Origin: Aquabacterium sp. A3
GTDB taxonomy: Bacteria; Pseudomonadota; Gammaproteobacteria; Burkholderiales; Burkholderiaceae_C
Assembly: GCF_038069945.1 (NCBI RefSeq)
Contig: NZ_JBBPEV010000001.1
Span: forward strand, 1,488,001 to 1,552,000
DNA: 64,000 nt
Direction of reading: 5' to 3'
Part shown: one piece after another, positions 9,295 through 17,764 of the stretch
Layout of the letters: each line of letters begins with the position of its first letter
Numbering within the stretch: the first letter of the stretch is position 1
Position numbers and translations under genes: made by a program
The notes under the pieces: model-generated
The model's database searches: none
What the model was told of the DNA's origin: nothing
What the model saw: only the letters and a program-made list of their open reading frames with translations

Positions 9295-10503
9295 TCACTC
9301 GAAGAACACGGGCGAGGTGTTGGACGAACGCTTGGCCTGGCTGGAAGCGTTGTCGAACAGACCAGCACGGTCCAGGCCGCTGCTCAGTTCGGTGTCGATG
9401 GCATCGACCACGGCCTGGCCGTTGGCGGTGTGGCCGTACTTGTGCGAGGTGAACCAGAACTCGTAGCTGCCGTTCTTGGCGGTGGCGGTGCTGTTCACGG
9501 CGGGCTCGTAAGCGTGCACGCCGTTCACCTTCACGAAGCGCCATTTGCGATCGGCACGGGCGCCGCCGCTGCGGGTGGTCAGGTCAGGGGCGTTTTCCAG
9601 CGAGAGCACACCCAGGGCGAAGCCGCTGTTGCTCAGGCAGGCACGGGCGTTGCCGGTGCCAGAGCCTTCTTGCACATCGAACGAAGGCAGGCCGCTGTTG
9701 GCGATGCCGTAGTCGGCGGCCGTGGCAGGTGCCAGAGCGCCGCCATTAGCACCATCGCTGCCCACGTAGGTGTTCAGGAAAAACTGGTTGGACGAGGCCT
9801 GAGTGCCCGAGGTGGACACGCGGCGGCACACGGTCAGCAGGTCACCCTCGGCGCCCACGCCCAGCACGGCGTTGACGTTGACCTTGGCGGTGTTGAAGGC
9901 GTCCGACACGATGGAGGTGTACTGGGCGCGGGTGATGTTGGGCTGGCACTCGGGGGTGATGCTGTCCACGCCGCAGCTGGCCAGGCCTTGGGCGGCTTGC
10001 AGGGCGGTGTACAGGTCGTTGCTCACGGCCACGCCAAACACCTGGCTGAACGAGGCGGGGGTGGTGGCAGGCGACACCTCAAGGCCGGCGGCCAGCAGGT
10101 CGTCGGCCGAGAAGGCGGCGCCGTCGATGTCCAGGAAGCCGCCTTCCGACGAGCGGGCGCCGGTGAAGACGATGGCGCCAGGGGCGGACGCAGCGGGGTT
10201 GATGAAATCAGCGGTGTCGGTGCCGGCCGAGGTGGTGACGGCGGTGAACGAACCACCCGACACGTTGAAGGACACGGCGTCCACGCCGGGCAGGCCAGCG
10301 AAGTCGGTCGTGCACTTCACGGCGAACAGGTTGGAGCCGCTGCTCAGCTCGGTGGCGCTGCCACCGGCGCTGCCGCACATGGCGGTCAGGGCCGAACGGT
10401 AGTTGGACGAGGTGGCCGAGGCGCCAGCCAGGTACACGGTGTCGGCGTGGGCTTGGGCGGCCACCAGGGTGACGGCGGCCAGGGCGATCTTGGTGAATTT
10501 CAT
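9295..10503 (-). CDS. Secreted PstS-like (type 2 periplasmic-binding fold) protein
   Basis: This is a 402-aa secreted protein with a clear signal peptide (MKFTKIALAAVTLVAAQAHA). The start at ATG 10503 is set by CGGAG eight bases upstream; the frame stays open 31 codons further without a signal-like beginning. After cleavage it begins DTVYLAGASATS and contains STSGTQASSNQFF (~240), which resembles the ligand-binding loops of phosphate-binding PstS-type proteins. Several cysteine pairs are present (AMCGSAG/VKCTTD; SCGVDSITPEC; VCRRV/ARACLS). No ABC permease or ATPase genes are adjacent, so it is more likely a free secreted or surface protein than a transporter component. The fold is inferred from pattern only. 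Confidence 0.55.
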   Translation of the reverse strand: MKFTKIALAAVTLVAAQAHADTVYLAGASATSSNYRSALTAMCGSAGGSATELSSGSNLFAVKCTTDFAGLPGVDAVSFNVSGGSFTAVTTSAGTDTADFINPAASAPGAIVFTGARSSEGGFLDIDGAAFSADDLLAAGLEVSPATTPASFSQVFGVAVSNDLYTALQAAQGLASCGVDSITPECQPNITRAQYTSIVSDAFNTAKVNVNAVLGVGAEGDLLTVCRRVSTSGTQASSNQFFLNTYVGSDGANGGALAPATAADYGIANSGLPSFDVQEGSGTGNARACLSNSGFALGVLSLENAPDLTTRSGGARADRKWRFVKVNGVHAYEPAVNSTATAKNGSYEFWFTSHKYGHTANGQAVVDAIDTELSSGLDRAGLFDNASSQAKRSSNTSPVFFE

Positions 10504-10595
10504 GGAAATGCTCCGAAAGGGGTTGGGCAAAAAACGTCGAACGATCGGCAAAGAGGTGACCCGCCAGCCGAGGGCACGGCCAGCGGGCATCCACA

Positions 10596-11474
10596 TCAGG
10601 CCTTGCGGCGGCGGGCGGCGATGCCGGCCACGGCCAGGCCAGCGATCACCAGGGCATAGGTGCTGGGCTCGGGCACGGCAGGGGTCGGCACAGCGGCGCT
10701 CAGGACGCCGTTGGCCACGTCCAGGGTCACTTCATAGGCCAGGATGCGCTCGGCGGCGGTGCCATCCACGGCCCACAGGTAGGTGGCCATGTTGGCGAAG
10801 GTCTCGCCGCCCAGGTTGTTGAAATTGCGCCAGTTGTTGCCAAATGCATCACCAGCCATGGCGTAGCCGTTGGCACGGGTGGTGGCGCCATCGGCAGCCG
10901 TGAAGGTGTAGGCGCCGTTGGCGACGGTGGTGTGGGTGCCACGGCTGTTTTGCGGCGTGAAGATGTCGTTCTGCGCTGCAATCTGCTGGATGTTCGAGGC
11001 GTTGGTGGTGCTATTGAACAGCTGCGAAGGCAGCGGATCTTGCACACCCGTCACGATCGAACGCTTGTTGGTACCGAAGCCGGTGGTGTCGAAACCGGTG
11101 ACCACGAAACGCAGGTCAGCGGCGTCCGAGTTGGCCAGCAGGGTGTTCCAGGCGCCGGTCCAGTCGTTGGTGCCACCAAAGCTGGTGACGGTGCCGTCCA
11201 GGGTGATGGTGTTGTTGATGAAGTCCCACTTCATCGTGCCCACGGTTTCCGACAGCGAGGCAGCGTCGATGGCGGTGCCGTTGCCGGTGGCGCCGATCAG
11301 GTCGTTGATCGACAGGCCCAGATCGAACACGCCGGCCGTGGTGGTGCCACCGCGGTTGTCGTAGGCGATCATGATCAGCGAGCCGTTGCCGTTGGAGCCG
11401 CGCTCCAGGGCAGCGTTGGCAGCGCCCATGCCGGTGGCCAGGGCCACTGCGGCAGCGATGTATTGCAGTTTCAT
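10596..11474 (-). CDS. PEP-CTERM sorting-domain protein
   Basis: This is a 292-aa exported protein with an N-terminal signal peptide (MKLQYIAAAVALATGMGAANA). It has a C-terminal PEP-CTERM tag: VPEPSTYALVIAGLAVAGIA, then RRRKA. By family knowledge the tag is recognised by an exosortase, which cleaves it after membrane insertion and releases or anchors the protein at the surface; no exosortase lies in this window. The middle region is Asn/Thr/Gly-rich and I do not recognise it. ATG 11474 is chosen for GGAG eight bases upstream and the signal peptide. It sits 92 nt before the PstS-like gene on the same strand. Confidence 0.85.
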   Translation of the reverse strand: MKLQYIAAAVALATGMGAANAALERGSNGNGSLIMIAYDNRGGTTTAGVFDLGLSINDLIGATGNGTAIDAASLSETVGTMKWDFINNTITLDGTVTSFGGTNDWTGAWNTLLANSDAADLRFVVTGFDTTGFGTNKRSIVTGVQDPLPSQLFNSTTNASNIQQIAAQNDIFTPQNSRGTHTTVANGAYTFTAADGATTRANGYAMAGDAFGNNWRNFNNLGGETFANMATYLWAVDGTAAERILAYEVTLDVANGVLSAAVPTPAVPEPSTYALVIAGLAVAGIAARRRKA

Positions 11475-11804
11475 ATGCTTTCTCCGTTTGGGAATGAATG
11501 GTCTAAACACGTCGACGTGAATCCAGGCCGCACGCGGTGTCCTGGCTCGGGGCGAAGTGTGGGTAAACCATGTGACGCCCTCAGGGCAGGCCATCGCGCG
11601 TTCCTGATCTGTTCGGATCAGGCTGCCCAACCGGCACTGGATTCAAGGCCTACCCTAGGCAGGCTTTGTGACAATTCATCGGGCCCACCAACGCCCCAAA
11701 TGGTCCGTTGAGACCACAAAGCCGCCTTGGGTGGACACGGGGCTGTCAAACCATGGTCTGAAGGGGTCCCACCGATTCCGGGGGGGTGCAGTGGCGGGCT
11801 GGCC
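11475..11804. other. Intergenic region with an inverted repeat
   Basis: These 330 nt separate the 3' end of the ankyrin gene from the start of the PEP-CTERM gene, so they should hold the PEP-CTERM promoter and perhaps a terminator. I see a perfect 7-bp inverted repeat CCTGATC/GATCAGG at 11603-11622 with a 6-nt loop and no U-run. GCTTTGTGACA at 11663-11673 recurs upstream of the type II-like operon at 22873-22883. No convincing coding frame or RNA gene is visible. Confidence 0.4.
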
Positions 11805-12731
11805 TCAGTTCAGCGGCAGCGGGTCGGGGGCACGCTCGATCAGCACGGGCGTGAGCGGGTGTTGCAGAGTGGCACCGCGCTGCTGCAGCCATTGCACGGC
11901 CTCAAAATGCCGGCCCAGTGCGGCGGCGTGCACCGCCGTCAGGCCATGCAAATCCGGCGCGTTGACGGGCACTTGCGCCTGGTCCAGCAGCCAGGCCATG
12001 GCCTCGATCTGGCCGGCGCGTGCGGCCTCGGCCAGCGCGTGGCGCCCTTCGCGGTTGAACTGCATCAGCTCGGCGCCGCCGGCCAGCAGGCTGCGCATCA
12101 CGCGCGCATGGCCACCACGGGCCGCCAGGTGCAAGGGCGCCTGCCCTGCGCCACTCCAGCGCAATGGGTCGGCCCCGGCGCGCAACAAGGCCTGCACCAC
12201 CAGCTCATGCCCCCCCAGGGCGGCAGCCCCCAGCGGGCTCAAGCCGTACAGGCCCTGCTGATCGGGCTGTGCACCCCGGCGCAGCAACTCGCTGACCACG
12301 CTCAACTGGCCTTGCCGCGCGGCCAGGGTCAGCAAGGTGGCCCCGTCACGATCGCGCTCGTTGACGGGCGCGTCGGTGCGGGCCAGGCCTTGCAACAGGC
12401 CTGCCCAGTCACCCTGGCGCGCCAGGGCCATCAATGCGGGCACCTCGCCGGTCAGCGGCGCCCAGTCGGAGGGCGTCCAAGGCCCACCCTTGGCCACGGC
12501 CGCAAACTCGGCGTCGTCCACCGGGCGGTCGCTGGACGATGGCAAGGCTGGTTGCGCAAACTCCAGCCAATCGTTCACATCGCGGCTGGCCATGGTGTCC
12601 ACGCGCCAGGGTGGCAACACCTGGCTCACCGCAGGTGCGCTCCAGCCACTCAAGGTCAGGCACAACAAGGCCGCAGGGAAGGCCGCACGCAAGGCCGCAC
12701 AAGAAAGATCGTCAAAGGGCTTGAAGGCCAT
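11805..12731 (-). CDS. Secreted ankyrin-repeat protein
   Basis: This 308-aa protein has a signal-peptide-like N-terminus (MAFKPFDDLS, hydrophobic ~11-36 ending SAPAVSQ). At ~120-290 are about five ankyrin repeats with the usual G-x-T-x-L-x-x-A-A pattern (DGATLLTLAARQG, GLSPLGAAALGG, GQAPLHLAARGG, GRHALAEAARAG, GLTAVHAAALG). Ankyrin repeats mediate protein-protein contacts; the partner is unknown. The ATG at 12731 lies 10 nt after the stop of the LuxR-type gene, so it probably belongs to the same transcript. The frame is open 22 codons further upstream, but that would overlap the preceding gene and bury the signal peptide. Confidence 0.75.
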   Translation of the reverse strand: MAFKPFDDLSCAALRAAFPAALLCLTLSGWSAPAVSQVLPPWRVDTMASRDVNDWLEFAQPALPSSSDRPVDDAEFAAVAKGGPWTPSDWAPLTGEVPALMALARQGDWAGLLQGLARTDAPVNERDRDGATLLTLAARQGQLSVVSELLRRGAQPDQQGLYGLSPLGAAALGGHELVVQALLRAGADPLRWSGAGQAPLHLAARGGHARVMRSLLAGGAELMQFNREGRHALAEAARAGQIEAMAWLLDQAQVPVNAPDLHGLTAVHAAALGRHFEAVQWLQQRGATLQHPLTPVLIERAPDPLPLN

Positions 12732-12741
12732 GTCGGGTTGC

Positions 12742-13581
12742 TCAATGTTGGGAGTCTCTGAACGCAGGTGCCGCGCCCAGCCCATCGCCCCAGGCATTGA
12801 TGCTCATGGCGATGGCCACGGCCTGGGCCCGGTTGGAGGCCCCCAGCTTGCGCAGGATCTTTTGCACGTGGTTCTTGACCGTCAGGGCGCTGATGCCCAG
12901 CTTGGCGCCGATGGCATGGTTGCTCAGGCCATCACGCACCCACATCAGGATCTCGCGCTCGCGCAGGGTGATGGGCGTTGCGGGGCGCGCAGTCGTTGGG
13001 GTGGGCGCAGGCGCGGGCGAAGGTGCACGCGCAGGCACCATTTGCCGCTCCGTCACGCACACACGCTGGTAGGCGGTGTGCAGGCACGGCAGCAGCATGT
13101 CCAACGCCAGGCCATGCTGGGCCGACAGCCGTTGCCCATGCCGGGCCAGCACAAAGAAGCTCTCCAGCTCGTCAGGGCGCCCCGGACGGGTGTGGCCATG
13201 CATCAGCACCTCGCTGTAGCCTGCGCCATGGAGGGCTCCCAACACTTCGTGCTGGGTAGCGTGGCTGCCCAGGCTCATGGTCATGGCCTGCTGGCGGGCG
13301 GCGTCCCACACGGTCACCAGGGGCTGCAACCAGGTGGGGGGAACCTCTTGCAGTTGGGCCACCGTGGCCTCCGGCAAGGGCCGGCTGTTGAACACGTCAA
13401 AGGCCAGGTCTTTGGCCTCGCGGTCGTAAAAGCCGCACAGCATCAGGTCGTGCGGCAACCAGCGCTGCAGATCGCCTTGTGTCCACACAAAGAACTGATG
13501 CCGGCGACACACCTGCGGGGCGGCCTCCATGATGCGCATCAGGCCTTCTGGGTGTGCAGCGTCGGTGAAGGTGGATGACAT
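12742..13581 (-). CDS. LuxR-family regulator resembling EpsA of PEP-CTERM/exosortase loci
   Basis: This 279-aa transcription factor has a C-terminal LuxR/GerE helix-turn-helix at ~205-262 (LREREILMWVRDGLSNHAIG, then LGISALTVKNHVQKILRKLG). The N-terminal ~185 residues have no phosphoreceiver Asp and look like the sensory region of the EpsA-type regulators found next to exosortase/EPS loci (for example RHQFFVWTQGDLQRWLPHD). An Ala/Pro-rich linker separates the halves. It lies downstream of the pseudopilin genes (30-nt gap) and upstream of the ankyrin gene, so it may regulate this region. No clear ribosome binding site marks ATG 13581. The EpsA assignment is by resemblance only. Confidence 0.75.
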   Translation of the reverse strand: MSSTFTDAAHPEGLMRIMEAAPQVCRRHQFFVWTQGDLQRWLPHDLMLCGFYDREAKDLAFDVFNSRPLPEATVAQLQEVPPTWLQPLVTVWDAARQQAMTMSLGSHATQHEVLGALHGAGYSEVLMHGHTRPGRPDELESFFVLARHGQRLSAQHGLALDMLLPCLHTAYQRVCVTERQMVPARAPSPAPAPTPTTARPATPITLREREILMWVRDGLSNHAIGAKLGISALTVKNHVQKILRKLGASNRAQAVAIAMSINAWGDGLGAAPAFRDSQH

Positions 13582-13610
13582 GGCGAGTGGGTGGAATGGA
13601 CTGCGGCAGT

Positions 13611-14093
13611 CTAGGGAGCGGTCGTGACGGTTTGTTGACGCGGTGCGGCAGGTGGCGGGTCTGCCTCGAAACGCCACTCGTCAAATCGCGCCACGCCCTT
13701 GGGCGCGCTCAGGGGCGTGAGTGCAGACACGCTGTAGACCCCACGTATGCCTTGCCCTTGGCGGATCAGCCCCCAGTCCTGCCCCGTCATCGGGTCGGGC
13801 CACACCTGGCGCAGGTGGCGCACCACCTGGCCGGTGCGCTCGTCGGCCAGCAAGTCGTTCAGGCTTTGCGGCCAGGGCGACTGACCGGTGCTCAGCGGCA
13901 CGGCCGCGTAGGCGCTGATGGCGCGGCGGATCTGCTCGCCCCGAAAGGCGTACTCCATCTCACGCTCACGCTGGGCTTGTTGGCGCCAGTGGGTGCTGGC
14001 CGCCATCAGCAACACACCACTGAGCGCCACCCAGCCCAGCAGCATCAGGTAGCTGAAGCCGCGCTGATCATGGCGGTGATCACCACGCGCCAT
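13611..14093 (-). CDS. Atypical minor pseudopilin lacking Glu5
   Basis: This 160-aa prepilin-like protein starts MARGDHRHDQRGFSYLMLLG. A prepilin-peptidase site (RG|FS) is followed by a ~20-residue hydrophobic helix. The Glu normally at mature position 5 is missing, as in GspK-type tip pseudopilins. The globular part contains YAFRGEQIRRAISAYAAVP and ends with an Ala/Pro tail. ATG 14093 overlaps the end of the preceding pseudopilin gene by 14 nt, with GGGGTG as a possible ribosome binding site. It is the last pseudopilin of the operon. By position and sequence it should be a minor or tip subunit, which is inference. Confidence 0.75.
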   Translation of the reverse strand: MARGDHRHDQRGFSYLMLLGWVALSGVLLMAASTHWRQQAQREREMEYAFRGEQIRRAISAYAAVPLSTGQSPWPQSLNDLLADERTGQVVRHLRQVWPDPMTGQDWGLIRQGQGIRGVYSVSALTPLSAPKGVARFDEWRFEADPPPAAPRQQTVTTAP

Positions 14094-14469
14094 ACGGCAC
14101 CCCGTTCTGCCCCCGACCGATCGCGCCACTGCGCACATCGGCCATGCCGCCAGGGATGGCGCTGTCGGCCGGGGGCGGCAGCATCTGCCAGCCATCGCGG
14201 CTGCCGGTGATGGGGTCTTCGGGGATGTGGCGCAGGTAGCCGGCCTGCACCAGTTGCTGCAAGGATTCGGGGTACTGACCGCGGTCGGCGGTGTATTTGT
14301 CGATGGCGTCACGCATCACATTGAGTGAGGTGCGCAAGGTGGCTTCCCGGGCGTTGTCCACCGTGCGCACATAGCGTGGCGCCACGATGCTGGCGAGCAG
14401 GCCGATGATGGCCAGCACCACGATCAACTCGATGAGGGTGAAGCCTTTGCGGCGATTCAGGCCTGGCAT
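14080..14469 (-). CDS. GspG-like pseudopilin
   Basis: This 129-aa type II/IV pseudopilin starts MPGLNRRKGFTLIELIVVLA. It has a short charged leader, the peptidase site KG|FTLIE with Glu5, and a long N-terminal helix. The globular part (RDAIDKYTADRGQYPESLQQ; PEDPITGSRDGW) follows the GspG pattern in which C-terminal residues bind calcium. It begins 4 nt after the previous pseudopilin's stop and overlaps the next gene. It is a second GspG-like subunit beside the one at 22339-22800. Confidence 0.85.
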   Translation of the reverse strand: MPGLNRRKGFTLIELIVVLAIIGLLASIVAPRYVRTVDNAREATLRTSLNVMRDAIDKYTADRGQYPESLQQLVQAGYLRHIPEDPITGSRDGWQMLPPPADSAIPGGMADVRSGAIGRGQNGVPYGAW

Positions 14470-14473
14470 GAGA

Positions 14474-14962
14474 TCACCACTGGCGGTAAGGCGTGCCGTC
14501 CAGGCCCATGCCTTCGGCCTGCGAGTACACGTCAAACACATCGGCCCCGGGTGCGGGCGCCTCGGGTGGGCTGGCGTAGGCGCGCAGGCCCCAGGTTTGT
14601 TCGGCCGGCACGGTGCGGTCGGCCAGCGGGTCGCGCGGCAGTCGCCGCAAAAAGTAGATGCGCGGTTTGGCCGGCTGGCTGATGTCGGGCACGCCCTCCA
14701 CCAAGGTGCGCAAGGTGGGCGGATAGCCCGTGTCGCCTTCCCGTTTTTCGATGCGGCCGTCGTCCCAGGCGGCCTTGTAGGCATCGATGGCGGTGCGCAG
14801 CGTTCGCAGGTTCTGCCGCAGTTCGGACTCTTGCGCACGGCGGTGCTGCAGGCTGGCCAGGGGCATGGCCGCACTGGCCAGGATGCCCACCAGCATCACC
14901 ACCACCACCATCTCGATGAGGGTGAAGCCCCGAGACACCATCGTGGGCGTGGCGGCAGGCAT
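14474..14962 (-). CDS. Type II secretion-like pseudopilin
   Basis: This 162-aa pseudopilin has leader MPAATPTMVSRG followed by FTLIEMVVVVMLVGILASA (Glu5 present). The globular region (AIDAYKAAWDDGRIEKREG; YPPTLRTLVEGVPD; IYFLRRLPRDPLAD) resembles GspG/GspH-type subunits. ATG 14962 is one base after the TGA of the secretin gene, indicating translational coupling. It is the first of three pseudopilin genes placed after the secretin. Confidence 0.85.
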   Translation of the reverse strand: MPAATPTMVSRGFTLIEMVVVVMLVGILASAAMPLASLQHRRAQESELRQNLRTLRTAIDAYKAAWDDGRIEKREGDTGYPPTLRTLVEGVPDISQPAKPRIYFLRRLPRDPLADRTVPAEQTWGLRAYASPPEAPAPGADVFDVYSQAEGMGLDGTPYRQW

Positions 14963-14963
14963 G

Positions 14964-17204
14964 TCAGCGGCCCTCGGACGCTGCCGACTCGGCCGCAGGG
15001 TCGGCAGGAGGGTTGGCATCAGGGTTGGCATCTGGATCGGGCGACTGCGCTGGCTCGCTCGCCTGGATGCGCACCCGCCACATCGCCGAGCCGTCTTCCA
15101 GCGCCAGTGCGCTGTCCATCGCCGGCGCGTCGGGCTTGACCTTGAGCATGATGGACTGCACGCCACGGGGTGGCACCTGCACCGGCACACGCGCCCCACC
15201 ACCAGCGGCTGGCGTTTCAAACACGGCCGTGTCCATCAGCAAGCCGGTGTCCAGCGGATCGTTGCCGTTGTTGCGCACAGTGACCTGCAGCAGGTTGCCC
15301 GCCATCACCTGCTCGGGCCCGGACAGGCTGACCACGGCGCCATCGGACGCATCGGCCGCAGCGGTCGACGGCACGGCGCGTGGGTTGAATCGTGCGCCCG
15401 CCCCACCACGACCCGGCGCCATGCCGGCCACGCCAGCGCTCAAGGCCATGGGCCGCGCACCCGGCTGGGCCTCGGTGCCCGAGGGCAGCAGGCCGGCAGC
15501 CACCGGTGGCTGCACCAGGTTGCGCACGATGCGGGGGGTGACCAGCAAGACGATCTCGGTGCGCTCGACACTGTCGTTGCGGCTGCCAAAGAGGCGCCCG
15601 GCCACGGGCAGGTCGTGCAACACGGGCAGCCCGGCCGCATTGCGGATGTCGCGGTCGTTGATGAGCCCGGCCAGGATCTGGGTTTCGCCATCGCGCAGCC
15701 GCAAAGTGGTGCTGGCCTGGCGCGTGCCCACCTGGTAGGCGATGGAGCCCTGGGGCCCGGTGATCTCGCGGGTGATGCTGCTGACCTCCAGCGCCACCTT
15801 GATGGTGACGTCGTTGTCAAGCTGCACCTGGGGTTCGATCTCCAGCTTGAGGCCCACGTCCAGGTAACTGACAGAGGCCGACACGCCCACGTTGGCCGTG
15901 GAGGTGGTGGTGAACACGGGTAATTTTTCGCCCAGCAGCACCTTGGCTTTTTCGCGGTTGCGGGCGCGGATCTTGGGGTTGGCCAGCAGGTTGGTGGCGC
16001 CGGTGGAGGCCTTGAGGCTGGCAATGGCCAGGGGGTTGGTGCCGTACCAGCGCAGATCGCTGCTGGACGTGATGGGCGCCGTGCTGCCCGGCACGCCGTA
16101 GTTGAACAGCTCGGGCCACTTCAGCCCCACCTGATCGAGCTTGCTGGACGAGACCTCCATCACCTCCAGCTCCAGCATGACCTCAGGCTCGGCCAGGTCC
16201 ACGCTTTGCACCAATTGCTCTACCAGGCGCATGACCTCGGGCGTGTCACGCACCACCAGCAGGTTGAGGCGCTCATCCACATAGATGTCTCGCGTCTTGG
16301 CCACGGTGCGCACCATTTGTTGCACCTGCTTGGGGTCGGCATTGACCAGGTAGAACGTGCGGGTGACGGTGTCGAGCAGGTCGCGCGTCTTCTGCTGCGT
16401 GTTGGGAAACACCAGCACGGTGTTCTCGTTGAGCAGCTTGTGGCCCAGTTGCTGGGTGCTGGTGATCAGGCGCAAGGCGTCGTCCACCGTGGTCTTGCGC
16501 AGGTACATGGTCACGCGGCTGTCGCCACGCACATCCTTGTCGAACACGAAGTTCACGTCGGCGGCCTTGGCCAGGGCCTCGAACACCGTGCGCAAGGGGG
16601 CCTCCCGAAACTCCAAGGTGATGACCCGTTGCGCGGCCTTGAGGCCCACACCGGCTTGCTGGCGGGTTTGCGCCTCGCGCAGGCTTTCGATGCGGCTGAG
16701 CAGGGTGCGGGCCTGCGGTTGCTGAGGCGCCTCGCCCAGCACAGCGCGCAGGGCCAGCTCGGCCTGGCCCCATTGCTGACGGGTCATGGCCTGCTCGGCC
16801 TCGGCGATCAGGGCTTGCACACGCTGCTGGCGCTGAACGTCGGCCTGCAGGCTGGCCGTGCGCGGGTGCTGCGGCGCCAGGGCGATGAGGCGATCCAGCG
16901 CGACGCGGGCCTCGTCGCTGCGTCCCTGTGCGCGCGCCACCTCCACCAGCCGGGCCAGTTCATTGACGGTGGTTTCGCGTTGCTGGAACCAGGCCATGCG
17001 CAGGGGCGAATCCTCGGGGTGCGACTGCAGCGCCGCGTTGAGGTGCGCCAGCGCGGCCTCGTGCTGTCCGGCCTGCGCCATCTGCTGCGACTCGCGGATG
17101 GCCGGGGTGGTGCACCCCAGCAGGCTGAGCGTGATGGCCACCAGCAGCAGGGGGTGGCCTGGTGACACCAGTCGCCGTGCAAGGGTTGAGAGCTTGAAGG
17201 TCAT
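14964..17204 (-). CDS. gspD: Type II secretion secretin (GspD/MshL-like) lipoprotein with C-terminal Ig/cohesin-like domain
   Basis: This 746-aa outer-membrane pore protein has a lipoprotein signal with lipobox LLGC (Cys31), then TPR-like helices (~40-175). An N0/STN domain (~195-265: EFREAPLRTVFEALAKAADV) and N1-like repeats follow, then the secretin core (~335-562) with its signature PVLHDLPVAGRLFG and TPRIV. Unusually, residues ~623-715 form an extra beta-rich domain (VVSLSGPEQVMAGNLLQVTV) resembling Ig/cohesin modules, then an Asp/Pro/Ala-rich tail. The lipoprotein form suggests it reaches the outer membrane without a separate pilotin. ATG 17204 was chosen because the signal peptide begins there; its start overlaps the preceding gene by 4 nt. 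Confidence 0.92.
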   Translation of the reverse strand: MTFKLSTLARRLVSPGHPLLLVAITLSLLGCTTPAIRESQQMAQAGQHEAALAHLNAALQSHPEDSPLRMAWFQQRETTVNELARLVEVARAQGRSDEARVALDRLIALAPQHPRTASLQADVQRQQRVQALIAEAEQAMTRQQWGQAELALRAVLGEAPQQPQARTLLSRIESLREAQTRQQAGVGLKAAQRVITLEFREAPLRTVFEALAKAADVNFVFDKDVRGDSRVTMYLRKTTVDDALRLITSTQQLGHKLLNENTVLVFPNTQQKTRDLLDTVTRTFYLVNADPKQVQQMVRTVAKTRDIYVDERLNLLVVRDTPEVMRLVEQLVQSVDLAEPEVMLELEVMEVSSSKLDQVGLKWPELFNYGVPGSTAPITSSSDLRWYGTNPLAIASLKASTGATNLLANPKIRARNREKAKVLLGEKLPVFTTTSTANVGVSASVSYLDVGLKLEIEPQVQLDNDVTIKVALEVSSITREITGPQGSIAYQVGTRQASTTLRLRDGETQILAGLINDRDIRNAAGLPVLHDLPVAGRLFGSRNDSVERTEIVLLVTPRIVRNLVQPPVAAGLLPSGTEAQPGARPMALSAGVAGMAPGRGGAGARFNPRAVPSTAAADASDGAVVSLSGPEQVMAGNLLQVTVRNNGNDPLDTGLLMDTAVFETPAAGGGARVPVQVPPRGVQSIMLKVKPDAPAMDSALALEDGSAMWRVRIQASEPAQSPDPDANPDANPPADPAAESAASEGR

Positions 17205-17764
17205 CGCAAGGAAACCGTCTGAACCTGGTCCAGCGGCAGGTAATTGAGTTGCATCACACGGGCCTGGATGCGCTCGACGCGCCAGGTGCTGTCGATCACG
17301 TCGCCAGGGCGAACCACCCACACCCCTTGAGGGCCTTGCACCACGGCGCGCTGCACCGCAGGGGCGCCGTTCGCAGGCTCGTCGTCCAGCCGCCCCACCC
17401 AGTGGTGCGGAAAGCGCGGCGCCATGGGCGGTGGTGGCGCCACACGCGCCACCTGGCGGGGCGCGGGCGGTGGGGGCGGTGGCTCGGCCAGCAACCAGGT
17501 GGGGGGCTGATGCGGGCTGACGGCGGCGGGCGTGTGGCCCACGTACATCGCCAAGGTCTGCTGTGCGGCCTTCAGGCCTTCCTTGGCATCGCCACCCTGG
17601 GCCCGAACGGCAGGGGCCATGCGGGGCGCGCGCTGATCGGGGGGCGCCAGCAACGAGGCCTCATCGGCGTCGGCTTCATCCGCGGATTGCCACTGCAACC
17701 AGGCCGCCATGGCCAGCACCAGGGCCAACACGGCCAGCAGGCGGGGGTTCATGGGCGCACTCAC
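17201..17764 (-). CDS. GspC/PilP/MshK-like periplasmic connector
   Basis: This 187-aa protein has one N-terminal membrane anchor (NPRLLAVLALVLAMAAW), a long Pro/Ala-rich periplasmic linker (with a run of seven prolines at ~101) and a small C-terminal domain (QGVWVVRPGDVIDSTWRVER). That domain resembles the homology region by which GspC and PilP contact the secretin. GTG 17764 is preferred over ATG 17752 because AGGAGG lies 7 nt before it and it forms a GTGA overlap with the previous stop. The last codons overlap the secretin start. The family call is by architecture and position, not strong similarity. Confidence 0.7.
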   Translation of the reverse strand: MSAPMNPRLLAVLALVLAMAAWLQWQSADEADADEASLLAPPDQRAPRMAPAVRAQGGDAKEGLKAAQQTLAMYVGHTPAAVSPHQPPTWLLAEPPPPPPAPRQVARVAPPPPMAPRFPHHWVGRLDDEPANGAPAVQRAVVQGPQGVWVVRPGDVIDSTWRVERIQARVMQLNYLPLDQVQTVSLR

